A DNA stretch of 64,000 nt, taken from the NCBI RefSeq assembly GCF_007744675.1, contig NZ_CP036269.1:3637546-3701545 (forward strand), given 5' to 3'. The stretch is from Gimesia alba. Lineage in GTDB: Bacteria > Planctomycetota > Planctomycetia > Planctomycetales > Planctomycetaceae. Made by a program: the position numbers and the translations under genes. The notes below the pieces were generated by a model. It searched no databases. It was not told the DNA's origin and worked only from the letters and a program-made list of their open reading frames with translations. This document shows, piece after piece, positions 1 through 8,305 of this stretch (position 1 is the stretch's first letter; each line of letters begins with the position of its first letter).

Positions 1-11
1 GACCTGATCCG

Positions 12-830
12 ATGCTGTTGAGATGGAAACTATTTCCCGGACCCAACCTGTCTGTCAATAAACTGATTCCTGATGCAGATCCTCAATCGTCATGCATGAT
101 AGAGAGTCTGATCTTCGCCAGTCCAAAAGAAAAACGGAGCGATTCAGAACATTCGCGCGAGTTGCTCGAAACTGTGGTTCCAGCGGAAACAGCATTCAAA
201 ATTGCGGAGCCGGATAAAGCGGTCAAGGCTTTGATTAGTCAGCATTTCTCTCAGGATCATCGTTTTAAACTCGATGCAGTGGAGCTCGTTTCACATAGGC
301 AGAGTGGATACCGTTGGAATGTGATCTGGTCACTTTGGCCTGAGAGAGGTGGTTTTACCGGAGTTCCTTTTCGCTATCGCGTTGCAGTGACCGCCCGTGG
401 AGAATTGATTGTTCCTGATTGTTATCAATTCGATTCCTATGCACTGCCCAAGCATAAACGGTGGCTTTGTTCCCTGTTAAAGCTGGAATTTCCAGAGGTA
501 ACAAAGAAGCAGGGAAAGAACGAAGTACGGGTGAAGCCCACTAAAAAGCAGATTGAGGAACGTGGGATTGAGGCATTGGGAAATTTCCTGGTGAAAGTCA
601 ATGCCGACCTGGGAGGTCAGCCGGTACAGTTTCATCTGCTGGATTGTCGTGCGATCGAGCTACCGATGAGAGTGGACCCCGACGGCAAAATGAAAACGAT
701 CAAGATCTGGGGAGTAAATTTTAAACAGACCTTAGGGCCTGATGTCAGGAAAACAAAAGATTTTTTTACAGTCTGGCTGTCAGAGTACGGAACGGTATCG
801 GAACTGAAAACCGTTCCAGTCCAATGGTAA
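12..830 (+). CDS. Hypothetical protein, possibly 5'-truncated by window edge
   Basis: I do not recognise this protein. The frame stays open to the left edge, so the ATG at 12 may be internal to a longer gene. Another in-frame Met at residue 29 is a second possible start. The protein is soluble, about 270 residues, with no signal peptide or membrane segment. It has a charged N-terminal third and a Trp/Tyr-rich middle (about residues 85-150, with WSLWPERGGF and a FRYRVAV strand), consistent with a beta-rich fold. A basic stretch follows at about 165-190. It ends 283 bases before the sensor kinase and is unlikely to share its transcript. Confidence is high that this is coding and low on any function. 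Confidence 0.6.
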   Translation: MLLRWKLFPGPNLSVNKLIPDADPQSSCMIESLIFASPKEKRSDSEHSRELLETVVPAETAFKIAEPDKAVKALISQHFSQDHRFKLDAVELVSHRQSGYRWNVIWSLWPERGGFTGVPFRYRVAVTARGELIVPDCYQFDSYALPKHKRWLCSLLKLEFPEVTKKQGKNEVRVKPTKKQIEERGIEALGNFLVKVNADLGGQPVQFHLLDCRAIELPMRVDPDGKMKTIKIWGVNFKQTLGPDVRKTKDFFTVWLSEYGTVSELKTVPVQW

Positions 831-1116
831 TGCCTGATAGATTGCGTAATGGTCTCTGTACGACGTGTTTCAACCAGGAAGTGGTCCTGCTCCGTTCCGA
901 AATATGACGCTCTGATTTGCTTACATCGCAGGCTTTGGCACATTTCGTAAAAGGGAGTCACTTGCTATTGGCGTTTGATTAGTTGTAGTTAGAATGATCT
1001 ATCAGACTAAGCGAGAAGATGGGGATGGTTTAGTGTCAAGAGAATTACCCAATACGGATGATTGAGGTAAAACACTCAAGCCGGGTTTTCTATTTTTAAA
1101 ATGGGAAAATAGATTG

Positions 1117-4100
1117 ATGGATCAAAATGGTGTTGAGATGCTTTCTCAACAACAGACATTCAAAGCTTTACCTGATATCAAAATTATTCTTGAATTGATC
1201 AGCAAAGGTGGCTCCCTCGAAGCGACTCTGACGACTCTGGTTGACTATCTTGAAGCAAGCTGCCAGGAAATGATCTGCTCGATCCTGTTACTCGATGCTG
1301 AAAACCGACTCCGGCACGGTGCTGCTCCCCAATTACCAGAGGACTATATCAACCAGATTGATGGTACGAAAATTGGTCCGAACGTCGGGTCGTGCGGGGC
1401 TGCTGCTTACCGAAATCAACAAATTGTGGTCGCCGACATCGCCAGTGATCCATTATGGAAGGATTTCAAACATCTGGCATTAAAACATGATCTGCGCGCC
1501 TGCTGGTCGGCACCAATCCGTTCGTCAACAGGTTCCGTGCTGGGAACGTTTGCAATCTATTACCAAAAACCCTGTAAGCCGAGTGAATTTCACAAGCAAC
1601 TCATCGAGCAGGCGGTCTATCTGGCAGCAATTGCCATCGAGCATGCCCGATTTGAAGAGAATCTGCAAAAAAGCGAACAGGAATCGCACCGGTTGCGTGT
1701 CCAACTGACTGAGGCGATCGAATCTCTGACCGAAGGATTTGCCCTGTATGATGCCGAAGACCGTCTGGTGATGTGCAATTCCAAATACCGTGAGTTTTAT
1801 AAAGAGAGTGCAGACCTGCTGGTGCCCGGCATACGGTTTGAAGATCATATTCGAATCTCCGCTTACCGAGGGCAGATAGCAGAAGCGGTGGGCCGCGAAG
1901 AAGAGTGGGTGCAAGAGCGTGTCAAACAGCATCAGAATCCGCCAGGAAGCTTTCGGCAGAAGCTGGGAAATGGCCACTGGCTAAGGATCTCTGAGCAAAA
2001 AACGGCAGAAGGGGGAATCGCGGGAGTACGAACTGAGATTACGCAGCAGGTCTTGTATGAAGAGGAGTTGCGCGCTTCGATCAATCTGATTGAATCCATT
2101 CGGAAGCTATTGTCTCAATATATTGCCGATTCAAATCCCGAGAAAGTCTTTGAAGATCTGTTGCAGACTTTACTGAAGACTTCCGACAGCGAGTATGGTT
2201 TCATCGGAGAAGTCGTGCAGAGTGAACAGGGATCTTCCTGTTTAAAAATACGCGCGATGATGAAAACATCCGGTAATGATGAGTTGCAGCAATTTCAGAC
2301 GGACGAGAGTTCTACTGGACGGGCATTTTTAAATCTGGAAATGCTGTTAGAGCACATGGTCGCTACTGGAGATGCGGTGATTTCCAATCAGCCTGCCGAA
2401 GATCCGCGGCTCAGCGATCTCTTGCCCCAATCTGCTAAAGCGATGAAATCGTTCCTGGCGCTGCCGATCTATTCTCAGGGGGATTTGATCGGAGTCGCGG
2501 GCATTGCGAATCGGCCTGTGGGATACGCTGAACAGCATGTTAATTTTATTAAACCACTTCTCGTCACGGGCGGGACGCTGATAAGGGCTTATCAAAACGA
2601 AGTCACTCGTAAAAAAAACGAAAATGCTTTACGGATTTCTGAAGCACGTTTTTCCAATGCGTTCCATCTCAATCCGATGGGAAAAGTGATTATCAATTTA
2701 AGTACTGAAAAACTGATTGATGTGAATGAGTCTTTTCTGAAGACCACGCAGTACGACCGAAATGAGATTATCGGAAAAGCAATCAATGAATTGAATTTGT
2801 ATGCTGATCCTGCGGTCTGGGATAATATTGTCAGAATCGTGCAACAAAAAGGCCTGGTTCATGATCAGGAAACCATACTCCGTATCAGAAGCGGTGAGAA
2901 ACGATTCGTCCATTGCTCAGCCTGGTTGATCGAAAGTGCCGAGGAACCATTGTTGCTGATGATGGTCAAAGATATTACCGAACAGAAACAGGCGCAGGAA
3001 CTCAACAGACAGCTGCAGATTCAGCTGCAACATAGCCAGAAAATGCAAGCCATCGGTCAGTTAGCGGCCGGGGTGGCTCACGAATTCAACAATATTCTCG
3101 TGGGAATTAATTTAAATGCAGAACTGATGTTACTGACGCCGGAAAACGAAATTCCCAAGTCCTTTCAGGGGCCGTTGCAGGATATTCAAAAGTCAGGCGA
3201 ACGCGCAGCAGAACTGGTCAAGCAGATGCTCACCTTCGGTCGGAAGAAAATACCGAATACGGCCTGGTTTGATCTGAATCGGTTGATTTCGGAAAACAGA
3301 AACATCTTGCAACGAATTCTGGGGGATACGATTACTCTCAAACTGAATCTGGATCCAAACACAAATTCTGTCTGGGCTGACGAAGCGGAGATCGAACAGG
3401 CTCTGATGAATCTGGTGGTCAATGCCCGTGATGCCATGCCCGAGGGGGGGACGCTTTCCATCAGTACGCGGAACGTTGAATATTCCGAAGACCACGTTTC
3501 CAGTGAATTAAACAGGTTGCCAGGTTCCTACTCGCAAGTGTCGGTCAAGGACAGCGGCTGTGGAATGTCTCCGGAAACGGTGGAACAGATTTTCGAGCCT
3601 TTTTTCACGACCAAACCTGCCGCCATGGGGACTGGCCTGGGGCTTTCGACGGTGTTTCGTGACATTTCCAATTTGGGTGGCTTTATTTCCGTCGAGAGTC
3701 AGTTAGGAGAAGGAACTGAGTTTCGAATTTACCTGCCTCAGAATCAAGGGAAAACAGTAAAAAATGATAGCACTGTTGCCTCTTCTATAAAGAAACATGC
3801 GGTGGGGGGAGGCGAGACGATCCTGGTCTGTGATGATGAAACGATGGTATTGACCGCGGTCTCTGCTCTGCTTGAAGCTTCAGGCTACGATGTCATCAAA
3901 GCAGCAGGTCCGCAGGAAGCGATTCTGGCAGCCACTTCATATGACGGGAAGATTTCTTTGTTACTGACAGATTTTAATATGCCGGAAATGAATGGCCAAC
4001 AACTGGCACAAGAATTGACTCAACGGGATCCTGAAATGAAGGTGATCTATTTGTCTGGTCTGACCGGGGACATTCCTGACTCAATGGGTGAAGATCAGAT

Positions 4101-4194
4101 CGAAGTGATTCAAAAACCGGCGAAGATGGGGATATTGTCTCAGAAAATTCGAGCGGTTCTTGATGGCTGCCCGAGTCACGAGTTGAAACAATGA
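1117..4194 (+). CDS. Hybrid sensor histidine kinase (GAF-PAS-GAF-PAS-HisKA-HATPase-REC)
   Basis: Cytoplasmic hybrid histidine kinase without visible membrane segments. Approximate domains: GAF 25-175, PAS 195-315 (SLTEGFALYDAEDRLVMCN), second GAF 330-490, second PAS 510-625, HisKA 645-715 with phospho-accepting His655 in GVAHEFNN, and HATPase_c 755-875 with N box (NLVVNARDAMPEGG), G1 DSGCGM, F box EPFFTTK and G2 GTGLGLST. A C-terminal receiver domain at 895-1015 has acceptor Asp952 in LLLTDFNMPEMNG. The HEFNN H-box is typical of NtrB-like kinases. A TTG lies directly before the ATG at 1117, and I chose the ATG. Four tandem sensory domains suggest soluble ligand or redox sensing. The signal is unknown, and no response regulator gene is adjacent. 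Confidence 0.93.
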   Translation: MDQNGVEMLSQQQTFKALPDIKIILELISKGGSLEATLTTLVDYLEASCQEMICSILLLDAENRLRHGAAPQLPEDYINQIDGTKIGPNVGSCGAAAYRNQQIVVADIASDPLWKDFKHLALKHDLRACWSAPIRSSTGSVLGTFAIYYQKPCKPSEFHKQLIEQAVYLAAIAIEHARFEENLQKSEQESHRLRVQLTEAIESLTEGFALYDAEDRLVMCNSKYREFYKESADLLVPGIRFEDHIRISAYRGQIAEAVGREEEWVQERVKQHQNPPGSFRQKLGNGHWLRISEQKTAEGGIAGVRTEITQQVLYEEELRASINLIESIRKLLSQYIADSNPEKVFEDLLQTLLKTSDSEYGFIGEVVQSEQGSSCLKIRAMMKTSGNDELQQFQTDESSTGRAFLNLEMLLEHMVATGDAVISNQPAEDPRLSDLLPQSAKAMKSFLALPIYSQGDLIGVAGIANRPVGYAEQHVNFIKPLLVTGGTLIRAYQNEVTRKKNENALRISEARFSNAFHLNPMGKVIINLSTEKLIDVNESFLKTTQYDRNEIIGKAINELNLYADPAVWDNIVRIVQQKGLVHDQETILRIRSGEKRFVHCSAWLIESAEEPLLLMMVKDITEQKQAQELNRQLQIQLQHSQKMQAIGQLAAGVAHEFNNILVGINLNAELMLLTPENEIPKSFQGPLQDIQKSGERAAELVKQMLTFGRKKIPNTAWFDLNRLISENRNILQRILGDTITLKLNLDPNTNSVWADEAEIEQALMNLVVNARDAMPEGGTLSISTRNVEYSEDHVSSELNRLPGSYSQVSVKDSGCGMSPETVEQIFEPFFTTKPAAMGTGLGLSTVFRDISNLGGFISVESQLGEGTEFRIYLPQNQGKTVKNDSTVASSIKKHAVGGGETILVCDDETMVLTAVSALLEASGYDVIKAAGPQEAILAATSYDGKISLLLTDFNMPEMNGQQLAQELTQRDPEMKVIYLSGLTGDIPDSMGEDQIEVIQKPAKMGILSQKIRAVLDGCPSHELKQ

Positions 4195-4318
4195 AAATAT
4201 GACGAGAACATGAGACAATACTTGAATTCACAGCGAGTGAACCTGCTTTCTTTTGGAATTGTCGTCTGTTATGAACGTAGTATAAGAAGGGAAAATGGTT
4301 GCATGAGGGAGCACTGGG

Positions 4319-5095
4319 ATGCCTGTCTGGGATGCGGATCAATATTTGAAATTTCAACGGGAACGGACCCAACCCGCCATCGATCTGGCGGCCCGCGTGC
4401 GACTGGAAATGCCCGAGCGAATGATCGATGTCGGCTGTGGCCCCGGTAATAGTACCGCTGTATTGGCGTCGCGCTTTTCCGATGCCGATCTCAGCGGTCT
4501 GGACAGTTCCACTGAGATGCTGGAGACCGCGCGGGCTTCGAACGCAGAGATTAACTGGTTTCAAGCAGATATCACTACGTGGGAGCCGGAAGAGAAGTAC
4601 GATCTGATTTTTTCGAACGCCGTCTTGCAGTGGGTGCGGGATCACACGACAGTCTTTCCTCGGCTGATGCGTTTTCTTAAGCCAGGAGGTGCGCTGGCAG
4701 TGCAATTGCCGGCACATTATGGCTCTCCCCTGCACCGGAGTGTGGTTGAGGTTTCCGAGCTTCCCGAGTGGAACGAGGCGACAGCAAATGCGCGCCAGAG
4801 GCTGACGAGCGAGTCGCGATCGTTTTATTATGATCTGCTGGCACCATTGACTGCCGAGATTGATTTATGGGAAACCGAGTACATACATATTATGGAAAGT
4901 GCAGAAGCGATTCTGGAATGGTTTCGCGGCACGGGACTCAGGCCTTATCTGGAAGCGTTACCCGATGATAATCGGCGGGCTCGATTTGAGTCGGAACTGC
5001 TGGCCCGATATCGGGACGCCTATCCGACTCAAGCGAATGGAAAAGTACTGTTTCCGTTTCGGCGGTTGTTTGTCGTGGCGTATCTAGCAGACTAA
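4319..5095 (+). CDS. tam: Trans-aconitate 2-methyltransferase
   Basis: Class I SAM-dependent methyltransferase of 258 residues, the usual Tam length. It should methylate trans-aconitate, a spontaneous isomer of the citric-acid-cycle intermediate that inhibits aconitase. Motif I is VGCGPGNST (about residues 38-46), followed by the acidic SAM-binding GLDSS. Characteristic Tam stretches include LIFSNAVLQWVRDH, GTGLRPYLEALP and the C-terminal LFPFRRLFVVA. The N-terminal WDADQYLKFQRERTQPAIDL is also typical. The ATG follows a GAGGGA Shine-Dalgarno. It stands alone between the histidine kinase and the PhyH gene. Close relatives act on other small carboxylic acids, so substrate identity rests on family likeness. 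Confidence 0.88.
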   Translation: MPVWDADQYLKFQRERTQPAIDLAARVRLEMPERMIDVGCGPGNSTAVLASRFSDADLSGLDSSTEMLETARASNAEINWFQADITTWEPEEKYDLIFSNAVLQWVRDHTTVFPRLMRFLKPGGALAVQLPAHYGSPLHRSVVEVSELPEWNEATANARQRLTSESRSFYYDLLAPLTAEIDLWETEYIHIMESAEAILEWFRGTGLRPYLEALPDDNRRARFESELLARYRDAYPTQANGKVLFPFRRLFVVAYLAD

Positions 5096-5145
5096 GATCG
5101 CGGAAGAAGATAATTTGCACGTTTATTTTCAAATAGACCCCATTC

Positions 5146-5832
5146 ATGGATGAGACATTTCAGCAAACCGGTTTTGAACGTTTAGCGAACGTGATCAGCG
5201 CCTCGGACATGGCTGCACTACAGACGACTTTGAATGCAGCGCCGGAAGAAACGTTTCGGCAACGAAAAAACGGCTCTCGTTATGCAATTCGAAATGTGCA
5301 TCTGCAGTTGTCTGGTCTGAGACCTCTATTGGAAAAAGGATGTCTCTTTGCAATAGCGAGTGAAGTCCTGGGCGGAACGACGGAACTGGTGAGTGCGACA
5401 CTGTTTGACAAACTACCGGGGGCAAACTGGTTTGTGCCACCGCATCAGGATCTGTTTGTGCCGATTGCCGGCAGCACCGACGAATCGTGTTGGACAAACT
5501 GGTCAACCAAGGGGGGCGTACAATATGTCGAGCCGCCCGTTGAGGTACAGCGGGAACTACTGGCGGTGCGGGTGCATCTGGATGAATGCCCGGAAAGAAA
5601 CGGAGCACTGGAAGTGGTGCCGGGCAGCCATCTTGATCGGTTGAGTGAAGCCGCAGTTGCTCTGATTGAAGAGGACGCGTTTGAACTTTGCCCCGCGGGG
5701 CCCGGCGATGTGCTCCTCATGCGGCCCCTGCTCGTTCATCGTTCTCGCGCGTCAGAACTGCCACAGCGACGGCGCGTGTTGCATGTGGTCTATTCGGCTG
5801 CGACGTTGCCTGAGGGGCTCAGTTGGACATGA
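5146..5832 (+). CDS. Phytanoyl-CoA dioxygenase (PhyH) family protein
   Basis: Predicted non-heme Fe(II)/2-oxoglutarate-dependent dioxygenase of 228 residues. The iron-binding facial triad is visible as His100 and Asp102 (PPHQDLFVP) plus His198 (PLLVHRS). Arg210 (RRRVLHVVY) is the likely 2-oxoglutarate-binding arginine. The stretch GALEVVPGSH is typical of PhyH proteins. No signal peptide is seen, so it should be cytoplasmic. It follows tam by 50 bases on the same strand and may be co-transcribed with it, although no functional link is evident. It converges with the molybdopterin oxidoreductase 37 bases downstream. Substrate unknown: members hydroxylate lipids, small metabolites or halogenate. 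Confidence 0.85.
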   Translation: MDETFQQTGFERLANVISASDMAALQTTLNAAPEETFRQRKNGSRYAIRNVHLQLSGLRPLLEKGCLFAIASEVLGGTTELVSATLFDKLPGANWFVPPHQDLFVPIAGSTDESCWTNWSTKGGVQYVEPPVEVQRELLAVRVHLDECPERNGALEVVPGSHLDRLSEAAVALIEEDAFELCPAGPGDVLLMRPLLVHRSRASELPQRRRVLHVVYSAATLPEGLSWT

Positions 5833-5869
5833 CGTTTTCTGAGGTCTGACTCATTTCGCGTTCGTTTTT

Positions 5870-8092
5870 TCAAGTCGTCACAGCGGCTTCCGCTTCGAGC
5901 GTAATCGGCACGCCTTTGAAGCCCGGAGTTTTTGAAAGCGGATCGACGGTGTGCGGGACGAGGATGTTGGCTTCGGGGTAGTACATCAATGCATTACCCG
6001 CGCGGATGTCGAACTCGCGGACCAGAATGAACGACATCTCCCCTGCTGCGCTTTTGACTTTGACCCGTTGCTCCGGTTTGAAGCCGAGACGGTCGATGTC
6101 GGCGCGGTTCATGAGGATGATATCGCGGCGGTCCTGACCACGGTAAATATCTTCTTCCTCGTAGACCACACTGTTGAACTGACCTTCCGAGCGAATCGTC
6201 ATCAGCCGCAACAGGTTTTCGTCCGTCGGCAGATCGGGCAGCGGGATCGCATGGAACTTCGCTTTGCCTGATTCGGTGGGGAACTTGTATTCCTCGACGG
6301 CCCGGCCGGTGACGTGGAATTCTTTGTTGGACTGAATCGTCTCTTTCATGTTTTCGTAGCCGGGAATCAATTCGGCGATCAACTCACGGATCGCGGTGTG
6401 ACTTTCGAGTTTTTTCCAGTCGATACGATCATCGCCGGCAAACAGTTTTTGCCCGATCGCCGCCAGAATGGAAACTTCACTCCGCGGACCTTCGAATCGC
6501 GATTTACCGCCGTCACTCATGCGGACGTAGCTAAACATCGATTCCTGCGTCGTGGATTGCGGCTCTTCATCGCGCGGAAGAACGGGTAGGATCAAGGTTT
6601 CCTGGCCGGTGCCCCAGACGTGACCTGTATTTAATGTGGTCGAGAGATACATCACAGTTTTGATTCGGCTCATGGCTTCGATCGCGTGTTTCGTATCGGG
6701 ATTGCTGCCGTAGAGATTACCGCCCAGGCAGAAGGCGAAATCCATTTCTCCCCTGTGCGATGCTTCCATGCAGGCCATCGTGTCATAGCCGGGAGTTGTG
6801 GGGACTTTGATGCCGAGCCGACTTTCAAAGCGTTCGAGCATCGCCTGCTTCATGCCGGGGGTGACGCCGACGGAGCCGAGGCCCTGCACATTGCTATGCC
6901 CGCGGATTGGCATCAGACCTGCCTTACGGCGGCCGACCATGCCTCTGAGGAGGGAGACGTTGGCGATGGTTTGCACACTGTTGGTGCCGTGCAGGTGATG
7001 TGTGATGCCCATGCACCAGCCGATGACGACGTTTTTGGCACTGATATATTGATCGGCGATTTTCTGAATGGTAGCTTTGTCGACGCCGCTCTGTTGGATG
7101 ATGTCGTCCCAACTGGTGATCTCGACCTGTTGTTTGAAGGCGTCAAAGTCCTCGGTGTGCTCGGCGATGAAGCTGGTGTCATGCGCGTTGCGTTCAAGGA
7201 CTTCTTTCGCGATCCCGGTCAACAAAGCCAGGTCGCCGCCGATGTGCGGTTGCACATACAGGGAAGCGATTTCGGAACCGAACAGCAGGCTGCGGACGTC
7301 GCTGGGAACTCGGAAATTGACCAGCCCGAGTTCCTTGACGGGGTTGACGACGATGACTTTCCCGCCCCGCCGCCGAATGTCAATGAATTCTTTCATCAGA
7401 CGCGGATGATTGGAAGCGGGGTTGGCGCCGATCAGGATGTAGAGATCAGCGTGTTCCAGATCTTCAAGGCGAATCGTGCCGGCTCCAGTGCCGACGCTGG
7501 ACCCAAGACCGACACCGCTGGCCTGATGGCAGTAATAGGAGCAGTTATTTACGTAGTTCGTACCCATTAACCGGGACAGCATCTGGAACAAGATGCCGGC
7601 TTCGTTGGAAGACCGCCCGCTGGCATAATAAAAGGTGCGCTCGGGGCCGGCTGCTTTCAGACGGTCGACGACAAGGTCGATCGCCGCGTCCCACGAAATC
7701 GGTTTATAATGGTCTTCACCGGGAGAAAGTAACAGAGGTTCGGTGAGTCGGCCGCTGTATTCGAGTTTGCGGGAGGAGAAAGAACGCAACTGGTCGAGGT
7801 TATATTTCGAGAAGAAATCGCTTTCGACCGCAGGTTGCATGTCGGCGGCCATCGCCTGAAACGATTTTTTGCAGACTTCTGGGAACAAACCTGCTTCGTT
7901 GACCATGCCCCCCTTCTGTCCACCCATGCCGACGGCGCAGGTCTTACAGGCGTTTTTGGTCCGCATGGCTTTCCAGAGTTTCCACCAGCCGACTTTGTTT
8001 GCCAGTGTCAGACTGTATTTGATCGCTTTCCAACCGCCGCCGCTACGTGGAGCTTTCACGTTTCGCCTTCCTTTGTTGTTCATCAGGAGCAC
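5870..8092 (-). CDS. FdhA/YdeP-type molybdopterin oxidoreductase alpha subunit
   Basis: Large molybdopterin-guanine-dinucleotide enzyme of about 740 residues, in the family of E. coli YdeP and formate-dehydrogenase-like 'alpha (molybdopterin) subunit' proteins. Family-typical blocks are YYASGRSSNEAGILFQ, LIGANPASNHPR, GITHHLHGTNSVQ, PIRGHSNVQGLGSVG and, near the C-terminus, YYPEANILVPHTVDPLS. The likely molybdenum ligand is Cys188 in NCSYYCHQASGVGL, where FdhF has selenocysteine. At the N-terminus I see only Cys49, Cys52 and a distant Cys74, so an ordinary four-cysteine [4Fe-4S] site is not evident. The start is GTG at 8092 or ATG at 8083. No electron-transfer subunit, fdhD or maturation gene is nearby. 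Physiological substrate unproven. Confidence 0.88.
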   Translation of the reverse strand: MLLMNNKGRRNVKAPRSGGGWKAIKYSLTLANKVGWWKLWKAMRTKNACKTCAVGMGGQKGGMVNEAGLFPEVCKKSFQAMAADMQPAVESDFFSKYNLDQLRSFSSRKLEYSGRLTEPLLLSPGEDHYKPISWDAAIDLVVDRLKAAGPERTFYYASGRSSNEAGILFQMLSRLMGTNYVNNCSYYCHQASGVGLGSSVGTGAGTIRLEDLEHADLYILIGANPASNHPRLMKEFIDIRRRGGKVIVVNPVKELGLVNFRVPSDVRSLLFGSEIASLYVQPHIGGDLALLTGIAKEVLERNAHDTSFIAEHTEDFDAFKQQVEITSWDDIIQQSGVDKATIQKIADQYISAKNVVIGWCMGITHHLHGTNSVQTIANVSLLRGMVGRRKAGLMPIRGHSNVQGLGSVGVTPGMKQAMLERFESRLGIKVPTTPGYDTMACMEASHRGEMDFAFCLGGNLYGSNPDTKHAIEAMSRIKTVMYLSTTLNTGHVWGTGQETLILPVLPRDEEPQSTTQESMFSYVRMSDGGKSRFEGPRSEVSILAAIGQKLFAGDDRIDWKKLESHTAIRELIAELIPGYENMKETIQSNKEFHVTGRAVEEYKFPTESGKAKFHAIPLPDLPTDENLLRLMTIRSEGQFNSVVYEEEDIYRGQDRRDIILMNRADIDRLGFKPEQRVKVKSAAGEMSFILVREFDIRAGNALMYYPEANILVPHTVDPLSKTPGFKGVPITLEAEAAVTT

Positions 8093-8233
8093 ACTGCAGT
8101 GAACCGTATTTCGTTTGTCTTCAAATATTTTTCATACTTTAGACAAAATCTGCAACCATCAGAGGTTAAGTCGAGTATATCCAAATGAATGTATGCAATC
8201 AATGTGGGAGAACCGTAATCCGTTCAGTAGGGC

Positions 8234-8263
8234 TTGCGGGGCTTTCCAACCGGCTGATAGAAT
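8234..8263 (+). promoter_or_regulatory. Candidate sigma70 promoter for the redoxin-heme-copper gene
   Basis: TTGCGG at 8234-8239 and TAGAAT at 8258-8263 are separated by 18 bases, in the 213-base divergent gap before the ATG at 8306. The -10 matches consensus at five positions but the -35 only at TTG, so this is a tentative call. Confidence 0.3.
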
Positions 8264-8305
8264 AGCATTCCCTGTCTATATCGGTTCTGAAAGAAGGATC
8301 TCTTC

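Noticed and set aside
3974-4735. 253-residue open frame on the minus strand across the kinase and tam genes
   Set aside because: It runs antisense through the receiver domain and into tam, with no recognisable motif and implausible composition.
6686-7570. 294-residue open frame on the plus strand inside the molybdopterin oxidoreductase gene
   Set aside because: Exact antisense shadow of a well-supported enzyme with conserved motifs. Its Asp/Gly/Ala-rich composition is the usual mirror of GC-rich third positions.
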